64,000 nucleotides of DNA from Peptoniphilus asaccharolyticus DSM 20463 (GTDB taxonomy: Bacteria; Bacillota; Clostridia; Tissierellales; Peptoniphilaceae): positions 186,001 through 250,000 of the forward strand of contig NZ_FWWR01000009.1 in assembly GCF_900176115.1 (NCBI RefSeq), written 5' to 3'. Within the stretch, counting starts at the first letter, position 1; each line of letters starts with the position of its first letter. The position numbers were made by a program, and so were the translations under genes. The notes beneath the pieces were generated by a model. That model had not been told where the DNA came from. It made no database searches and saw nothing but the letters and a program-made list of their open reading frames with translations. Positions 9,378 to 18,352 of the stretch are shown here, one piece after another.

Positions 9378-12113
9378 GTGGGTTTATTTGAAAAAATCTT
9401 TGGGAGCTATTCCTCAAGGGAACTAAAAAAGATTGAACCTATAGTAGATAAGGTTATGAGTCTTGAATCAGATATAAAAAGACTTACTGATCAAGAATTA
9501 AAGAATAAAACACAAGAATTTAAAGACAGATATAAAAATGGTGAAAGTTTAGATGACTTGCTACCAGAAGCATTTGCAGTAGTTAGAGAAGCTTCATGGA
9601 GAGTTTTGGGAATGAAACACTTCCGTGTGCAAGTAATAGGTGGTATTATACTTCACCAAGGTAGAATTGCTGAAATGAAGACAGGGGAAGGTAAAACTTT
9701 AGTCGCTACACTTCCTTCATATTTGAATGCAATCACTGGAGAAGGTGTTCACGTAGTTACAGTAAATGACTATTTGGCAAACCGTGATAAGCAATGGATG
9801 GGAAAGGTATATAATTTCTTAGGTCTAACTGTTGGATGTATAATTCACGATATGACTCCTGCAGAAAGACAAGTTGCTTATGGAGCAGATATAACATACG
9901 GAACTAATAATGAGTTTGGGTTTGATTATCTAAGAGACAACATGGTAATCTACAAGCATGAAAGAGTTCAAAGAGAACTTAACTATTGTATCGTGGATGA
10001 GGTCGACTCAATCTTAATAGATGAAGCGAGAACTCCTCTTATCATTTCCGGTATGGGAGATGAATCTACAGAATTATATACAAGAGCTCGTGACTTTGTA
10101 GAAACTTTGAGCTTTAGAATAAAAACAGAAGATGAATCTAACTTTGAAAGATTCAACAGACAATTTGAAGAAGAGACTGTTGATTTTGTAATCAGTGAAA
10201 AAGATAAAACAGCTACATTATCTGATAAAGGTATAGAAAAAGCTGAAAAATATTTTGGAATAGAAAACTTAGCTGATCTTGAAAATATGGAATTATCACA
10301 CCATATCAACCAAGCTTTAAAAGCTAAGGGAACTATGAAGAGAGATATAGACTATGTTGTAAACGATGGTGAAATCATAATCGTTGACGAATTCACAGGT
10401 CGTTTGATGTATGGTAGAAGATATTCAGAAGGTCTACACCAAGCAATAGAAGCAAAAGAAGGTTTGGAAGTAAAAGCGGAAAGCAAGACTTTAGCTACAA
10501 TTACATTCCAAAATTACTTCAGAATGTATAAAAAACTTTCTGGTATGACAGGTACTGCCATGACAGAAGAAGGCGAATTCAGAGATATTTATAATATAGA
10601 CGTTGTTGAAATTCCAACTAATAAGCCAATTCAAAGGATTGATAACAACGATGCAATATATAAGACAGAAGAAGCTAAATTTAGAGCTGTAACTCGTGAG
10701 ATAAAAGAAGCGCATGAAATTGGACAGCCTGTGCTTGTAGGTACAATATCAATTGAAAAGTCTGAAGAACTTTCAAAATATTTAAAACATGCCGGAATTA
10801 AACACAATGTGTTGAATGCTAAAAAGCACGAGCAAGAATCTGAAATAGTTGCACAAGCTGGTCGTTTTGGAGCTGTTACAATAGCTACAAACATGGCGGG
10901 CCGTGGTACTGACATTGTGCTTGGCGGGAACCCAGAGTTCATGGCTAAGCAAGAAATGAAGAAAAAAGGCTATGAAGATGCGATTCTTGAAGAAGTTGAT
11001 TCATACAATGAAACAGACGATGAAGCAATTGTAGAAGCAAGAAAGACATACCAAGAATTAGTAGCTAAATACAAAGTGGAAACAGACAAAGAAGCAGAAC
11101 AAGTAACAGCTGCCGGTGGTCTTAGAATAATAGGTACAGAGCGTCATGAGTCTAGAAGAATTGACAATCAGTTAAGAGGTCGTTCAGGTAGACAAGGAGA
11201 CAAAGGTTCTACAAGATTCTATATTTCTGGAGATGATGATTTAATTCGTCTATTTGCAGGAGATAGATTCAAACAAACAATGGAAATGGTAGATACTCCA
11301 GATGACGAGCCAATAGAAGCTGGAATATTAACAAGACTTATTGAATCTGCTCAAAGAAAAGTAGAAGGAAACAATTTCTCAATTCGTAAACACGTTCTTC
11401 AATATGACGATGTTATGAACAAACAAAGAGAAGTAATCTATGGCGAAAGAAAGAGAGTTCTTGAAGGTGAAGACCTTAAAGAATACATTATCTCAATGAT
11501 AGAAAATCTAATCGATAGCACTGTAGACTTCTACAATAAGACTAACGAATCAAACCAAAAGTATCTTGATATGGATGGTCTTAGAACTTATGGTATAAAC
11601 CAATTTGGATTTGAAGAAGATTTCTTAGATAACGAAGAAGCAAATGTAGAATCTTTAAAAGAATTATTTAAAGACTTAGCTCTTGATAAATATGAAGATA
11701 AGGAAGAAGAATTTGGTTCTGAAAAATTCAGAGAAATTGAAAGAGTTGTGCTTTTACAAAATGTCGACCAAAAATGGATGGATCACATTGATGCAATGGA
11801 TCAACTTAGAAAGGGAATCGGCTTAAGAGCAGTAGGACAAGTTGACCCAGTTCGTGCTTACGGACAAGAAGGGTTTGACATGTTTGAAGAATTAAACGAA
11901 TCAATAATGGAAGATACAATAAAAATGTTATTCCATGTTGTAAATCCAGATAGAGTTGAAAGAGTAAGAGTAGCTAAAGAAGTTGAAACCGTAAATCCAG
12001 ATGATGGAAAGAGAAAACCATATGTTAGAAAAGATAAAAGAGTAGGACGTAATGATCCTTGTCCATGTGGTTCAGGCAAAAAATATAAAAATTGCTGTGG
12101 GAAAAATAAATAA
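9378..12113 (+). CDS. secA: Preprotein translocase ATPase SecA
   Basis: ATP-driven motor that pushes preproteins through SecYEG. 911 residues, starting at GTG 9378 (MGLFEKIFG, the usual SecA opening) after AAAGGGTGG. Walker A MKTGEGKT lies at residues 100-107, and the DEAD-type box [14 protein letters not shown] near 209. The C-terminal zinc-binding SEC-C motif ([13 protein letters not shown]) at the very end binds SecB-like partners or the ribosome. It is longer than the ~840 of Bacillus because of extra acidic, lysine-rich segments. prfB, the common downstream partner in Firmicutes, is absent; an IS element starts 15 bases after the stop. Confidence 0.97.
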   Translation: MGLFEKIFGSYSSRELKKIEPIVDKVMSLESDIKRLTDQELKNKTQEFKDRYKNGESLDDLLPEAFAVVREASWRVLGMKHFRVQVIGGIILHQGRIAEMKTGEGKTLVATLPSYLNAITGEGVHVVTVNDYLANRDKQWMGKVYNFLGLTVGCIIHDMTPAERQVAYGADITYGTNNEFGFDYLRDNMVIYKHERVQRELNYCIVDEVDSILIDEARTPLIISGMGDESTELYTRARDFVETLSFRIKTEDESNFERFNRQFEEETVDFVISEKDKTATLSDKGIEKAEKYFGIENLADLENMELSHHINQALKAKGTMKRDIDYVVNDGEIIIVDEFTGRLMYGRRYSEGLHQAIEAKEGLEVKAESKTLATITFQNYFRMYKKLSGMTGTAMTEEGEFRDIYNIDVVEIPTNKPIQRIDNNDAIYKTEEAKFRAVTREIKEAHEIGQPVLVGTISIEKSEELSKYLKHAGIKHNVLNAKKHEQESEIVAQAGRFGAVTIATNMAGRGTDIVLGGNPEFMAKQEMKKKGYEDAILEEVDSYNETDDEAIVEARKTYQELVAKYKVETDKEAEQVTAAGGLRIIGTERHESRRIDNQLRGRSGRQGDKGSTRFYISGDDDLIRLFAGDRFKQTMEMVDTPDDEPIEAGILTRLIESAQRKVEGNNFSIRKHVLQYDDVMNKQREVIYGERKRVLEGEDLKEYIISMIENLIDSTVDFYNKTNESNQKYLDMDGLRTYGINQFGFEEDFLDNEEANVESLKELFKDLALDKYEDKEEEFGSEKFREIERVVLLQNVDQKWMDHIDAMDQLRKGIGLRAVGQVDPVRAYGQEGFDMFEELNESIMEDTIKMLFHVVNPDRVERVRVAKEVETVNPDDGKRKPYVRKDKRVGRNDPCPCGSGKKYKNCCGKNK

Positions 12114-12259
12114 GATATGAAATTAAATGGCTCTATGTCAAATATTGGGGAGGCTCGTTAACTCGAGTCTCTTTCTTTATGTAAAAATGGGCACATAGAC
12201 GCTAATAAAGATATCAAAACTAAAATAGCAAAAAACAACTAAAAATAAGCATAGCAAAT

Positions 12260-12277
12260 AAAACCCCTAGGGGTTTT
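12260..12277 (-). terminator. Palindrome at the ISL3 transposase 3' end
   Basis: AAAACCCC-TA-GGGGTTTT is a perfect palindrome, and the transposase TAG stop lies in its centre. The same palindrome occurs in copy 2 near 44419-44436. Confidence 0.55.
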
Positions 12278-13499
12278 GCAAATTTTCCCGTTTTCCTAAT
12301 CTATACTTACATGAAAACATAATTCTTTTTCTAAACAAGTCAAAATTTCTCATACCAAAACAATTTCTTTTTAATGTTTTTATCTTTGCATGAGTTCCTT
12401 CAAGAGGTCCATTTGACCAAGAGTAATCAAATGAATTACATATTTCTTCAAACCAATTCTTAAAAGCAGTAATACAAGATTTAAATTCTTTTAATTTTGA
12501 TTCATCTGCTCTTTTTATCCATTCTCTTAAAGCTTTTTTAGCTCTAGTTTTGTTTGGCTGACTAAGTACATACTGGTACCCACAGGGCACACAGTAGAAC
12601 AATTCTTTTAACTTGTATGCTTCTTTTAATTCCTTGTTAAGTTCAATCATAAGTGATACTTCATTAGCTTGTTCTGAAGTTAGCTTAGAGGCAGGTTTTG
12701 TAATTAAACTCTTACTTCTTTTAAAATATTTCCTAAGCTTTGATGATATATCCTTTTGTATTCTCTTTCTAACATTTTCTAATGCCCAGGATACTTGTCT
12801 TATGAAGTGGTACCTATCTATGATATGTATTGCGTTTTTAAAGAATGATTTCTTAACTGATTTAAATGCCTTAGACATATCACTTACAAAAAATTTAACA
12901 TTTCTCTTTTCTATACTAGGAATCCTTTTAAAATATTCAGCTAAAGAACTTTTATCCCTTGAAGGTAAAATATCAATAATTTTATGAGTATCACCATTAA
13001 GAAGAGACGTCTGATACTTAATATTACCACTATCACCTTTAAATTCATCAATACATAAAACCTCAGGAAGTTTAGCTCTAGAAGCACTTAAACAATTTAA
13101 AATTCTTAATACTGTGTTTGAAGAAACATTATACCTATTAGCAATAGAAGATATAGAATACACCTCATCAAACTCAGAAACAATAGCAAAAACAAGTCTA
13201 TTGGTCATAGTATGACCTTTGGCAATAAAATCAAGATTCCTCTCAAAACGAGAACCACAAGACTTACAATCATATCTAGTTTTCTTTAAGAAAATCAAAG
13301 ATTTCTTACCTCGGATGTGAGTATCCCTAATCTTTTGAATTCTATGATCATGAACCCAAATCTTTTTAGAACCACAATGAGGACAAATAGACATCTTAGA
13401 AACAGAAGCGTGAACATTAACAAAATTATTACTCTCATCAACACTATCAAAAACTACATCTTTAAAACCAAACAAATTCATGATATTATTATTTTGCAC
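12267..13499 (-). CDS. ISL3-family transposase, intact
   Basis: 410 residues. The N-terminal zinc-binding module has CPHC near residues 37-40 and CKSC about 40 residues later, followed by a helix-turn-helix region. The DDE catalytic core shows CIDEFKGDSGN (first D), FVSDMSKAFKSV (second D) and, near the C-terminus, SNGPLEGTHAKIK (E). It moves the element by cut and paste or co-integration. The gene is intact, in contrast to copy 2. A block in the catalytic core (about plus-strand 12890-13080) differs strongly from copy 2 while the rest is almost identical. Confidence 0.95.
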   Translation of the reverse strand: MQNNNIMNLFGFKDVVFDSVDESNNFVNVHASVSKMSICPHCGSKKIWVHDHRIQKIRDTHIRGKKSLIFLKKTRYDCKSCGSRFERNLDFIAKGHTMTNRLVFAIVSEFDEVYSISSIANRYNVSSNTVLRILNCLSASRAKLPEVLCIDEFKGDSGNIKYQTSLLNGDTHKIIDILPSRDKSSLAEYFKRIPSIEKRNVKFFVSDMSKAFKSVKKSFFKNAIHIIDRYHFIRQVSWALENVRKRIQKDISSKLRKYFKRSKSLITKPASKLTSEQANEVSLMIELNKELKEAYKLKELFYCVPCGYQYVLSQPNKTRAKKALREWIKRADESKLKEFKSCITAFKNWFEEICNSFDYSWSNGPLEGTHAKIKTLKRNCFGMRNFDLFRKRIMFSCKYRLGKRENLQNP

Positions 13500-13575
13500 T
13501 TATATGCACCTCCAAGCTTTGTTGTTGATTACTTAAAGTTTAGGACTAAAAGCGTATAAGTGCAATTTTTTTGCA

Positions 13576-14692
13576 GATAATTTATCATAACAAGTGCAAC
13601 ATAAATAAACTCATAGCTAATCAGCTGTGTTAATATGTAAGTGACCAAACAAAACATATTAAAAGGAGTGATTAACTATGAGCTATAACCATCTTACCAT
13701 AGAAGAAAGATCTTGTATTTACCAATTTTAAATTTAGGAATGAGTATAAGGAAAATTGCACAAGCACTTAAAAAGGTCACCTAGTACAATATCTAGAGAA
13801 ATTAAAAGAAATTCATCTAAGATAAAAGTTAGTAGGGGAAGTTACACTAAGTACTTTCCGATAAAGGCAAATGATAAATATATTGATAGAAGAAAAGACT
13901 GCCATAGAAAAAGTAAATTTTCTAAAGATGTTATTGATTATTTAACTGTAAAGATTAACGAACATTGGTCCCCTGAACAAATATCAAATAGAAACACAAA
14001 TGAGATTCATGAATTACCATCTACATCAACGATATATAGAATGATACAGCCAAAAAGCTGCCAAAAACTAGTATGAAAAATTTGAGAAGAAAAAGCTAAA
14101 TTTAAAAGGCCAGCAGAAAAAAGAGGAAAATTCAATGATAAAGGTAGAACAATTAAGAAAAGACCTAAAGAGATATACAGAAGGCAAGAATTAGGCCACT
14201 GGGAAGCAGATACAGTGGAATCAGGCAGATTAGATCATAAAAGGAAAAGTAGATGTTGTTTCGTAACTTTAGCAGAAAGAAAATCTAGATATTATATAGC
14301 AATCCTAGTTGAAAATAGAAAGTCGGAAAGCGTAACACCAGCAATAATAAATGCATTAAAAGATTATCCAAAAGAATTAGTAAAAACAATAACCTTTGAT
14401 AGAGGTAAAGAATTTTCAGAATTTGAGAAAATAGAAAAAGAATTAGGATGCAAAACTTATTTTTGTTGATCCCTATTGTGCATGGCAAAAAGGTACAAAT
14501 GAAAATAGTAACGGACTTTTGAGGGAGTTTTATCCTAAGGGTATGGATTTATCAGAAGTGAATATTGATGAATTAAATTATAACTTAAGTTTAATGAATA
14601 ATAGACCTAGAAAATGTATAAAATATAAAACACCTAAAGAAGAACTTTTTGGTCTCTTACCATAGGTGTTGCATTTGATTTGACAATTCGTC
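13576..14692 (+). mobile_element. IS30-family element, copy A, nested in ISL3 copy 1
   Basis: 1117 bp, from GATAATTTATC to CAATTCGTC. The ends form an imperfect 25-bp inverted repeat (18 of 25 match) ending in TGCAAC. A 4-bp duplication TGCA flanks it (13572-13575 and 14693-14696). Comparing the flanks with ISL3 copy 2 (TTTTTTTGCATAAAA) shows the exact empty site. The same element occurs at 46325-47444 (inverted) and 54478-55593. Confidence 0.92.
13678..14665 (+). pseudogene. IS30 transposase, frameshifted
   Basis: The same protein as the intact 328-residue transposase at 54580-55566, preceded by AAAGGAGTG, but with at least five single-base indels relative to that copy (near 13728, 13772, 14049, 14092 and 14466), nearly all in or beside homopolymers. 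Almost no substitutions are seen. Either the copy is recently inactivated or the indels are assembly errors. Confidence 0.88.
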
Positions 14693-14749
14693 TGCATAAA
14701 AATATCTGTTAGAGATTTACTCCCCAACAGATATTATAGAGCCTATTTG

Positions 14750-14775
14750 TTGACACACAAAAAAAATGTGATAAT
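14750..14775 (+). promoter_or_regulatory. Putative promoter of the bacteriocin-like locus
   Basis: TTGACA at 14750-14755 lies seven bases outside the ISL3 right end. TGTGATAAT provides an extended -10-like box at 14770-14775, with a short 14-base spacer; TAATTT at 14772 with a 16-base spacer is the alternative. Confidence 0.45.
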
Positions 14776-14846
14776 TTAAGTGTGGATAAGGGAATATCCT
14801 GAGTCTGTAATATTTAAAAAGTCAAAGCTATTAATGGGGTTAAATT

Positions 14847-15380
14847 ATGAAAAAAATATCTAAACAGATATTTGTAATGGTGTTAGTAACTATATTATTA
14901 CCTACATTATCATATGCGGCTGTAACAACTTTGTGGAGCGCAACTAATACTACTTATGTTAGCTCTGAACATGGTGATGGATATTTTGCGGATACCTATT
15001 ATGGTGTAGCTTCTGTAAGAGGAGCCGATAGGACAGTTAATTATGACAATAGAAATATATGGTATAGATGGACTGAAATAACTTATGATGTTCAGGGGGA
15101 TAGGTCATCTACTAGAGCTTATTCTGGGGATAAATATAATACAAATCAAGTTGTAAAAAATATCACAGTAAAAGACAAATGGAATAATGGTCCTAAAACA
15201 AGAGCTTTATATAATTTTTCATCTTCAATTGCTGATGGCAATACACCAATGTATTTAACAAGCTACACTGGCTTAATTGATAATGATTATGAAATAATAG
15301 GCGGTGGAGAATTAAAAGATGGAGAAATTATTAGAGAAGGAAGAGTATTAGAACAGGGAATTGATTTACTGCAAAGATAA
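14847..15380 (+). CDS. Secreted aromatic-rich protein, bacteriocin-like
   Basis: 177 residues with a clear signal peptide (KKISKQ, hydrophobic core, cleavage expected after LSYA near residue 24). The mature part is rich in Tyr, Trp, Gly, Thr and Asn (WYRWTEITY, NIWYRW, SEHGDGYFADTYYG), implying beta structure. Order and company (small exported protein, permeases, ABC ATPase) match lactococcin-972-type loci, but it is longer than the ~90-residue precursors of that family and I see no diagnostic motif. It could be another exported effector or a surface protein. The C-terminal ~25 residues are charged. Confidence 0.5.
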   Translation: MKKISKQIFVMVLVTILLPTLSYAAVTTLWSATNTTYVSSEHGDGYFADTYYGVASVRGADRTVNYDNRNIWYRWTEITYDVQGDRSSTRAYSGDKYNTNQVVKNITVKDKWNNGPKTRALYNFSSSIADGNTPMYLTSYTGLIDNDYEIIGGGELKDGEIIREGRVLEQGIDLLQR

Positions 15381-15415
15381 GTTAGAGTATATTTAAATAA
15401 GGGGAAATCGTAATC

Positions 15416-16435
15416 ATGAATCTTATAAAGAAAAATATAATTATAATTTTATTTTTTATAACAATTAATTGCATATTTATATTGGCATTTAATTATATAG
15501 TAGGAAATGATGAGGCGAATTTCCCTTATAATATGAGTGAAAATTATATAATTTTTGCTAAAGATGAAGATTTACCATATCAAAAGAAAAGTTTTGACTT
15601 TTTAAATATGTATGATGATGTAAGAGTTATAGCAGAGGGAAAAGACAATATAGTTTTGGGGGTATATGACCCTCAAATGTATTATTATATACGTTCTACT
15701 AAGTTTATTATTCCAAAATGGTTTAGGTACTTTTCAGATGAAGATTATGAGAATAAGAATAAAGTGGGAATTGCAATTGTATCAATAGAAGATATTAAGA
15801 GAAAAGGTTTTGATAATAAATTTATGGATGAAGTAGAAGTGAATTATGATTTTGAACTAATAAATTTATTTGATAGAAACTCAGTAATAGCGGATAAACA
15901 TTTTCAAATTATCAAAAATTTATTTGCTATGGACGAAGAAATATCAAAAATTTACATAGATTCACATAATATAAAGACAATCAAAAATGTGGGTAAAAAT
16001 TTTAAATCTTTAGGATATAAGGAGCTATCTACAAAGAATACGAAGGATATATTAAGTTTATTATCTGCAACGTTGGAAAGCAAGAGATATGTACAATATA
16101 TGGTTATAAGTATAGCTTGTATCTATTTAATGCTAATATCTGGAATTTTTATTGGACTGTTTAAATATGATAGATATATTTACATAAGTAGAGTGTCAGG
16201 AGCATCAATAGGAGATATTTTTAGGAGACTCATCAAAATAATAATGCCCGTCTCAATAATTATGAGCGTAATTTCAATCTTATTGGCATTATCATATTTG
16301 AAGTTTGTAGATAAAATATATATCAGTGAAGTACATTTAATTCAGATTCAAGGGTTTTTATTTTTTAGTTTATGGAGTGTTTTATTTATAAAATATTTTT
16401 TAATAAATTTAAAGATTAAAAGAATTATGAGGTGA
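15416..16435 (+). CDS. FtsX/MacB-type permease, first subunit
   Basis: 339 residues. One N-terminal membrane helix (residues ~8-28), an extracytoplasmic region of about 180 residues, then three C-terminal helices (~225-250, ~275-300, ~308-330), the MacB/FtsX topology. A short conserved-looking GASIGDIFRR segment before the second C-terminal helix resembles the coupling region of FtsX-like domains. In lactococcin-972 loci the equivalent is a single ~650-residue DUF1430-type membrane protein; here two half-length proteins occur in tandem. It probably exports or gives immunity to the upstream product (inference). Confidence 0.6.
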   Translation: MNLIKKNIIIILFFITINCIFILAFNYIVGNDEANFPYNMSENYIIFAKDEDLPYQKKSFDFLNMYDDVRVIAEGKDNIVLGVYDPQMYYYIRSTKFIIPKWFRYFSDEDYENKNKVGIAIVSIEDIKRKGFDNKFMDEVEVNYDFELINLFDRNSVIADKHFQIIKNLFAMDEEISKIYIDSHNIKTIKNVGKNFKSLGYKELSTKNTKDILSLLSATLESKRYVQYMVISIACIYLMLISGIFIGLFKYDRYIYISRVSGASIGDIFRRLIKIIMPVSIIMSVISILLALSYLKFVDKIYISEVHLIQIQGFLFFSLWSVLFIKYFLINLKIKRIMR

Positions 16436-16440
16436 ATGAG

Positions 16441-17469
16441 ATGTTTTTAGATATATTAAAATTAGGCGTAAAAGATATATTTAGATATAAACGTGAATTT
16501 TTTATTTTAGAATTGATTATTATGGTAATAACATTAATATCTATCTCATCTTTAGGTTCCATGATTTCTGCCTTCGAATCAGAAAAATTTGAAACTTATT
16601 ATTCTGCTGTTCCGATATCTTATAATCAAAAAGAAAAAGAAAATCTCATAAAGAGATTAGATGAAACTTTTAAAAAAGGTGGATATACTTATTTTTATTC
16701 AAATTATGTAAATACAAAATTTGATGTAGAAGTGTTGGTATTAGTTGGGAAATTTGAAGATAGGTCTGATAATAATATAATATGGTATGTTCCTAAAAAA
16801 GATTTAGAAAAATTGAAAGAGAGTTCATTAGGAAATATTGAAATTATAGATTCAATTAAAATTGATGAGAAAAAAATGGAACTTATTCAAATGGAAAATT
16901 TATTAGATGATAATAGTGCCCAGTTCATAAAGTTTGACGGAAAAGAGTTTAAAAATTTGCCAAGTTATCAAATTTCAGATATTGAACTCATAGCTCTATC
17001 GGAAGATGCTAAGTTGGTGGATAATACAGGGAATAATGATGTGCATAAAGAATTTGAAAATGCTTTTGAAAATACTTTTTTACATTTACAAAAGGATGAA
17101 TTTTCAAATATTGAGGAAATTAGTTTTGTAAAGAGATTTATGTTTATTTATATTATTATTAGTATAATAGCTACTGCTTTAGGACTTATAATTATTATTA
17201 AACATATCTATGCAAAACTACACAGAGAGTACATTATTCATTTAATATGTGGGGCAACTAAGCTAAATATTTTTATAAGAAATTCAATATTTTTGATATT
17301 TTTAACAGGTATAAATTTTCTGACAATGAATTATTTAAATGCTTTTAACATGGATACTTTTTTTGCTATTAATATATTTATATCAATAGTATTTATAATA
17401 ATTTTTGAACTTATTATTTTAAGGATTTTAATAAAAGAGGATTTGAGTATTAAATTGGAGGGAGAATAG
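16441..17469 (+). CDS. FtsX/MacB-type permease, second subunit
   Basis: 342 residues from ATG 16441, which has GAGGTGA at good spacing; an in-frame GTG at 16432 overlaps the previous stop but is less well placed. Same topology as its neighbour: N-terminal helix (~20-42), external domain, three C-terminal helices, and an equivalent HLICGATKLNIFIRN coupling-like segment. The pair probably forms a heterodimeric transporter with the ATPase encoded next, 2 bases downstream. Confidence 0.6.
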   Translation: MFLDILKLGVKDIFRYKREFFILELIIMVITLISISSLGSMISAFESEKFETYYSAVPISYNQKEKENLIKRLDETFKKGGYTYFYSNYVNTKFDVEVLVLVGKFEDRSDNNIIWYVPKKDLEKLKESSLGNIEIIDSIKIDEKKMELIQMENLLDDNSAQFIKFDGKEFKNLPSYQISDIELIALSEDAKLVDNTGNNDVHKEFENAFENTFLHLQKDEFSNIEEISFVKRFMFIYIIISIIATALGLIIIIKHIYAKLHREYIIHLICGATKLNIFIRNSIFLIFLTGINFLTMNYLNAFNMDTFFAINIFISIVFIIIFELIILRILIKEDLSIKLEGE

Positions 17470-17471
17470 CT

Positions 17472-18149
17472 ATGTTGCAAATAACTAATTTAGTTAAAAA
17501 ATATAATAAGAATTCTAATTGTGAACAAGTAGTGTTAAATGATTGCTTTCTTAAGATAGAAAAGGGAGAAAAAGTTATTATAACTGGAGAAAATGGCTCT
17601 GGAAAGACAACTTTATTAAAGATTATAGGGTTATTAGACAAAAATTTTAGTGGAAACTACTTAATAAAAGGCAATAATATAGAAAATTTATCAAATAAGA
17701 AAATAGCGGAATTGAGAAATGAAATGTTTGGATTTATTTTTCAAGAGTATAATCTTTTGGAAGAGGAAACTGTGTATGAAAACATAGTTATACCACTTAT
17801 ATATTCAAAGAAATATAATAGAGCAGAAAAGAAAGAGAGAATTGATTATATTTCTGAAATTTTAGAAATAAAAGAATTTTTGAATAAAAAAGTTAAATTT
17901 CTATCTGGTGGAGAAAAACAAAGAGTTGCTATAGCAAGAGCAGTAATAAATGATCCAAAGGTAATCATTCTTGATGAGCCTACAAACGCTTTAAATCCAA
18001 GGTTGAAAATGAAAGTGATAGAATATATAGAAAAATTAGGAGAAGATAAAGCCTTGATTTTGGTAACTCATGACTACTCTCTAATAGAATTATTTAAGGG
18101 ATGCCATTATGAAATAATAGATGGAGAATTAATTAAAGCAACTAATTAA
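17472..18149 (+). CDS. ABC transporter ATP-binding protein (LolD/MacB-type)
   Basis: 225-residue ATPase. Walker A GENGSGKTTLL near residues 38-48, Q-loop FQEYNLL, signature LSGGEKQRVAIARA, Walker B VIILDEPT, and switch His in LVTHD. The small size and close coupling to two FtsX-like permeases fit the MacB/LolD class, which exports peptides or confers resistance to them. AGGGAGA precedes the start. Confidence 0.9.
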   Translation: MLQITNLVKKYNKNSNCEQVVLNDCFLKIEKGEKVIITGENGSGKTTLLKIIGLLDKNFSGNYLIKGNNIENLSNKKIAELRNEMFGFIFQEYNLLEEETVYENIVIPLIYSKKYNRAEKKERIDYISEILEIKEFLNKKVKFLSGGEKQRVAIARAVINDPKVIILDEPTNALNPRLKMKVIEYIEKLGEDKALILVTHDYSLIELFKGCHYEIIDGELIKATN

Positions 18150-18282
18150 GTTAATAGATAGACATATTTCATTTATGCATAAAGTGTGTAAATAATCTAT
18201 TAAATTCTAGACATTATATCTGTTTAGAATTTATTTTAATCCAAAAGAAATAATTAATAGAGCCCAAATAGCACAAGTAGTA

Positions 18283-18334
18283 TATAATATAGTTAAGTAA
18301 CAAAAAAATAGAGGTGATATCCTCTATTTTTTAT
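18283..18334 (+). promoter_or_regulatory. Promoter -10 and attenuator-like hairpin before the antiporter
   Basis: TATAAT at 18283-18288 is followed by a 12-bp perfect stem, AAAAAATAGAGG (18303-18314) / CCTCTATTTTTT (18321-18332), then the AGGAGG site at 18343. No good -35 is visible. The hairpin either ends the upstream transport operon or attenuates the antiporter. Confidence 0.5.
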
Positions 18335-18352
18335 TGTAACTTAGGAGGAGTC

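Larger units (their letters stand above)
12129..14743. mobile_element. ISL3-family element, copy 1, interrupted by IS30
   Basis: The left end GGCTCTATGTC...TTGGGGAG and right end CTCCCC...ATAGAGCC are imperfect ~24-bp inverted repeats. Removing the nested IS30 and one TGCA duplication leaves 1494 bp, exactly the length of copy 2 at 44286-45779. A minus-strand transposase fills most of it. A GAGGCTCG/CGAGTCTC hairpin just inside the left end would block read-through. The 8-bp flanks (AATTAAAT left, TATTTGTT right) do not match, so there is no target-site duplication here, unlike copy 2. Confidence 0.9.

Noticed and set aside
12613-12987. Plus-strand frame of 124 codons inside the ISL3 transposase (and its twin at 44770-45171)
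   Set aside because: Antisense shadow of the transposase; no ribosome site and no sensible protein.
18314-18352. GTG at 18314 as the antiporter start
   Set aside because: It is part of a 12-bp hairpin; ATG 18353 has a perfect AGGAGG.
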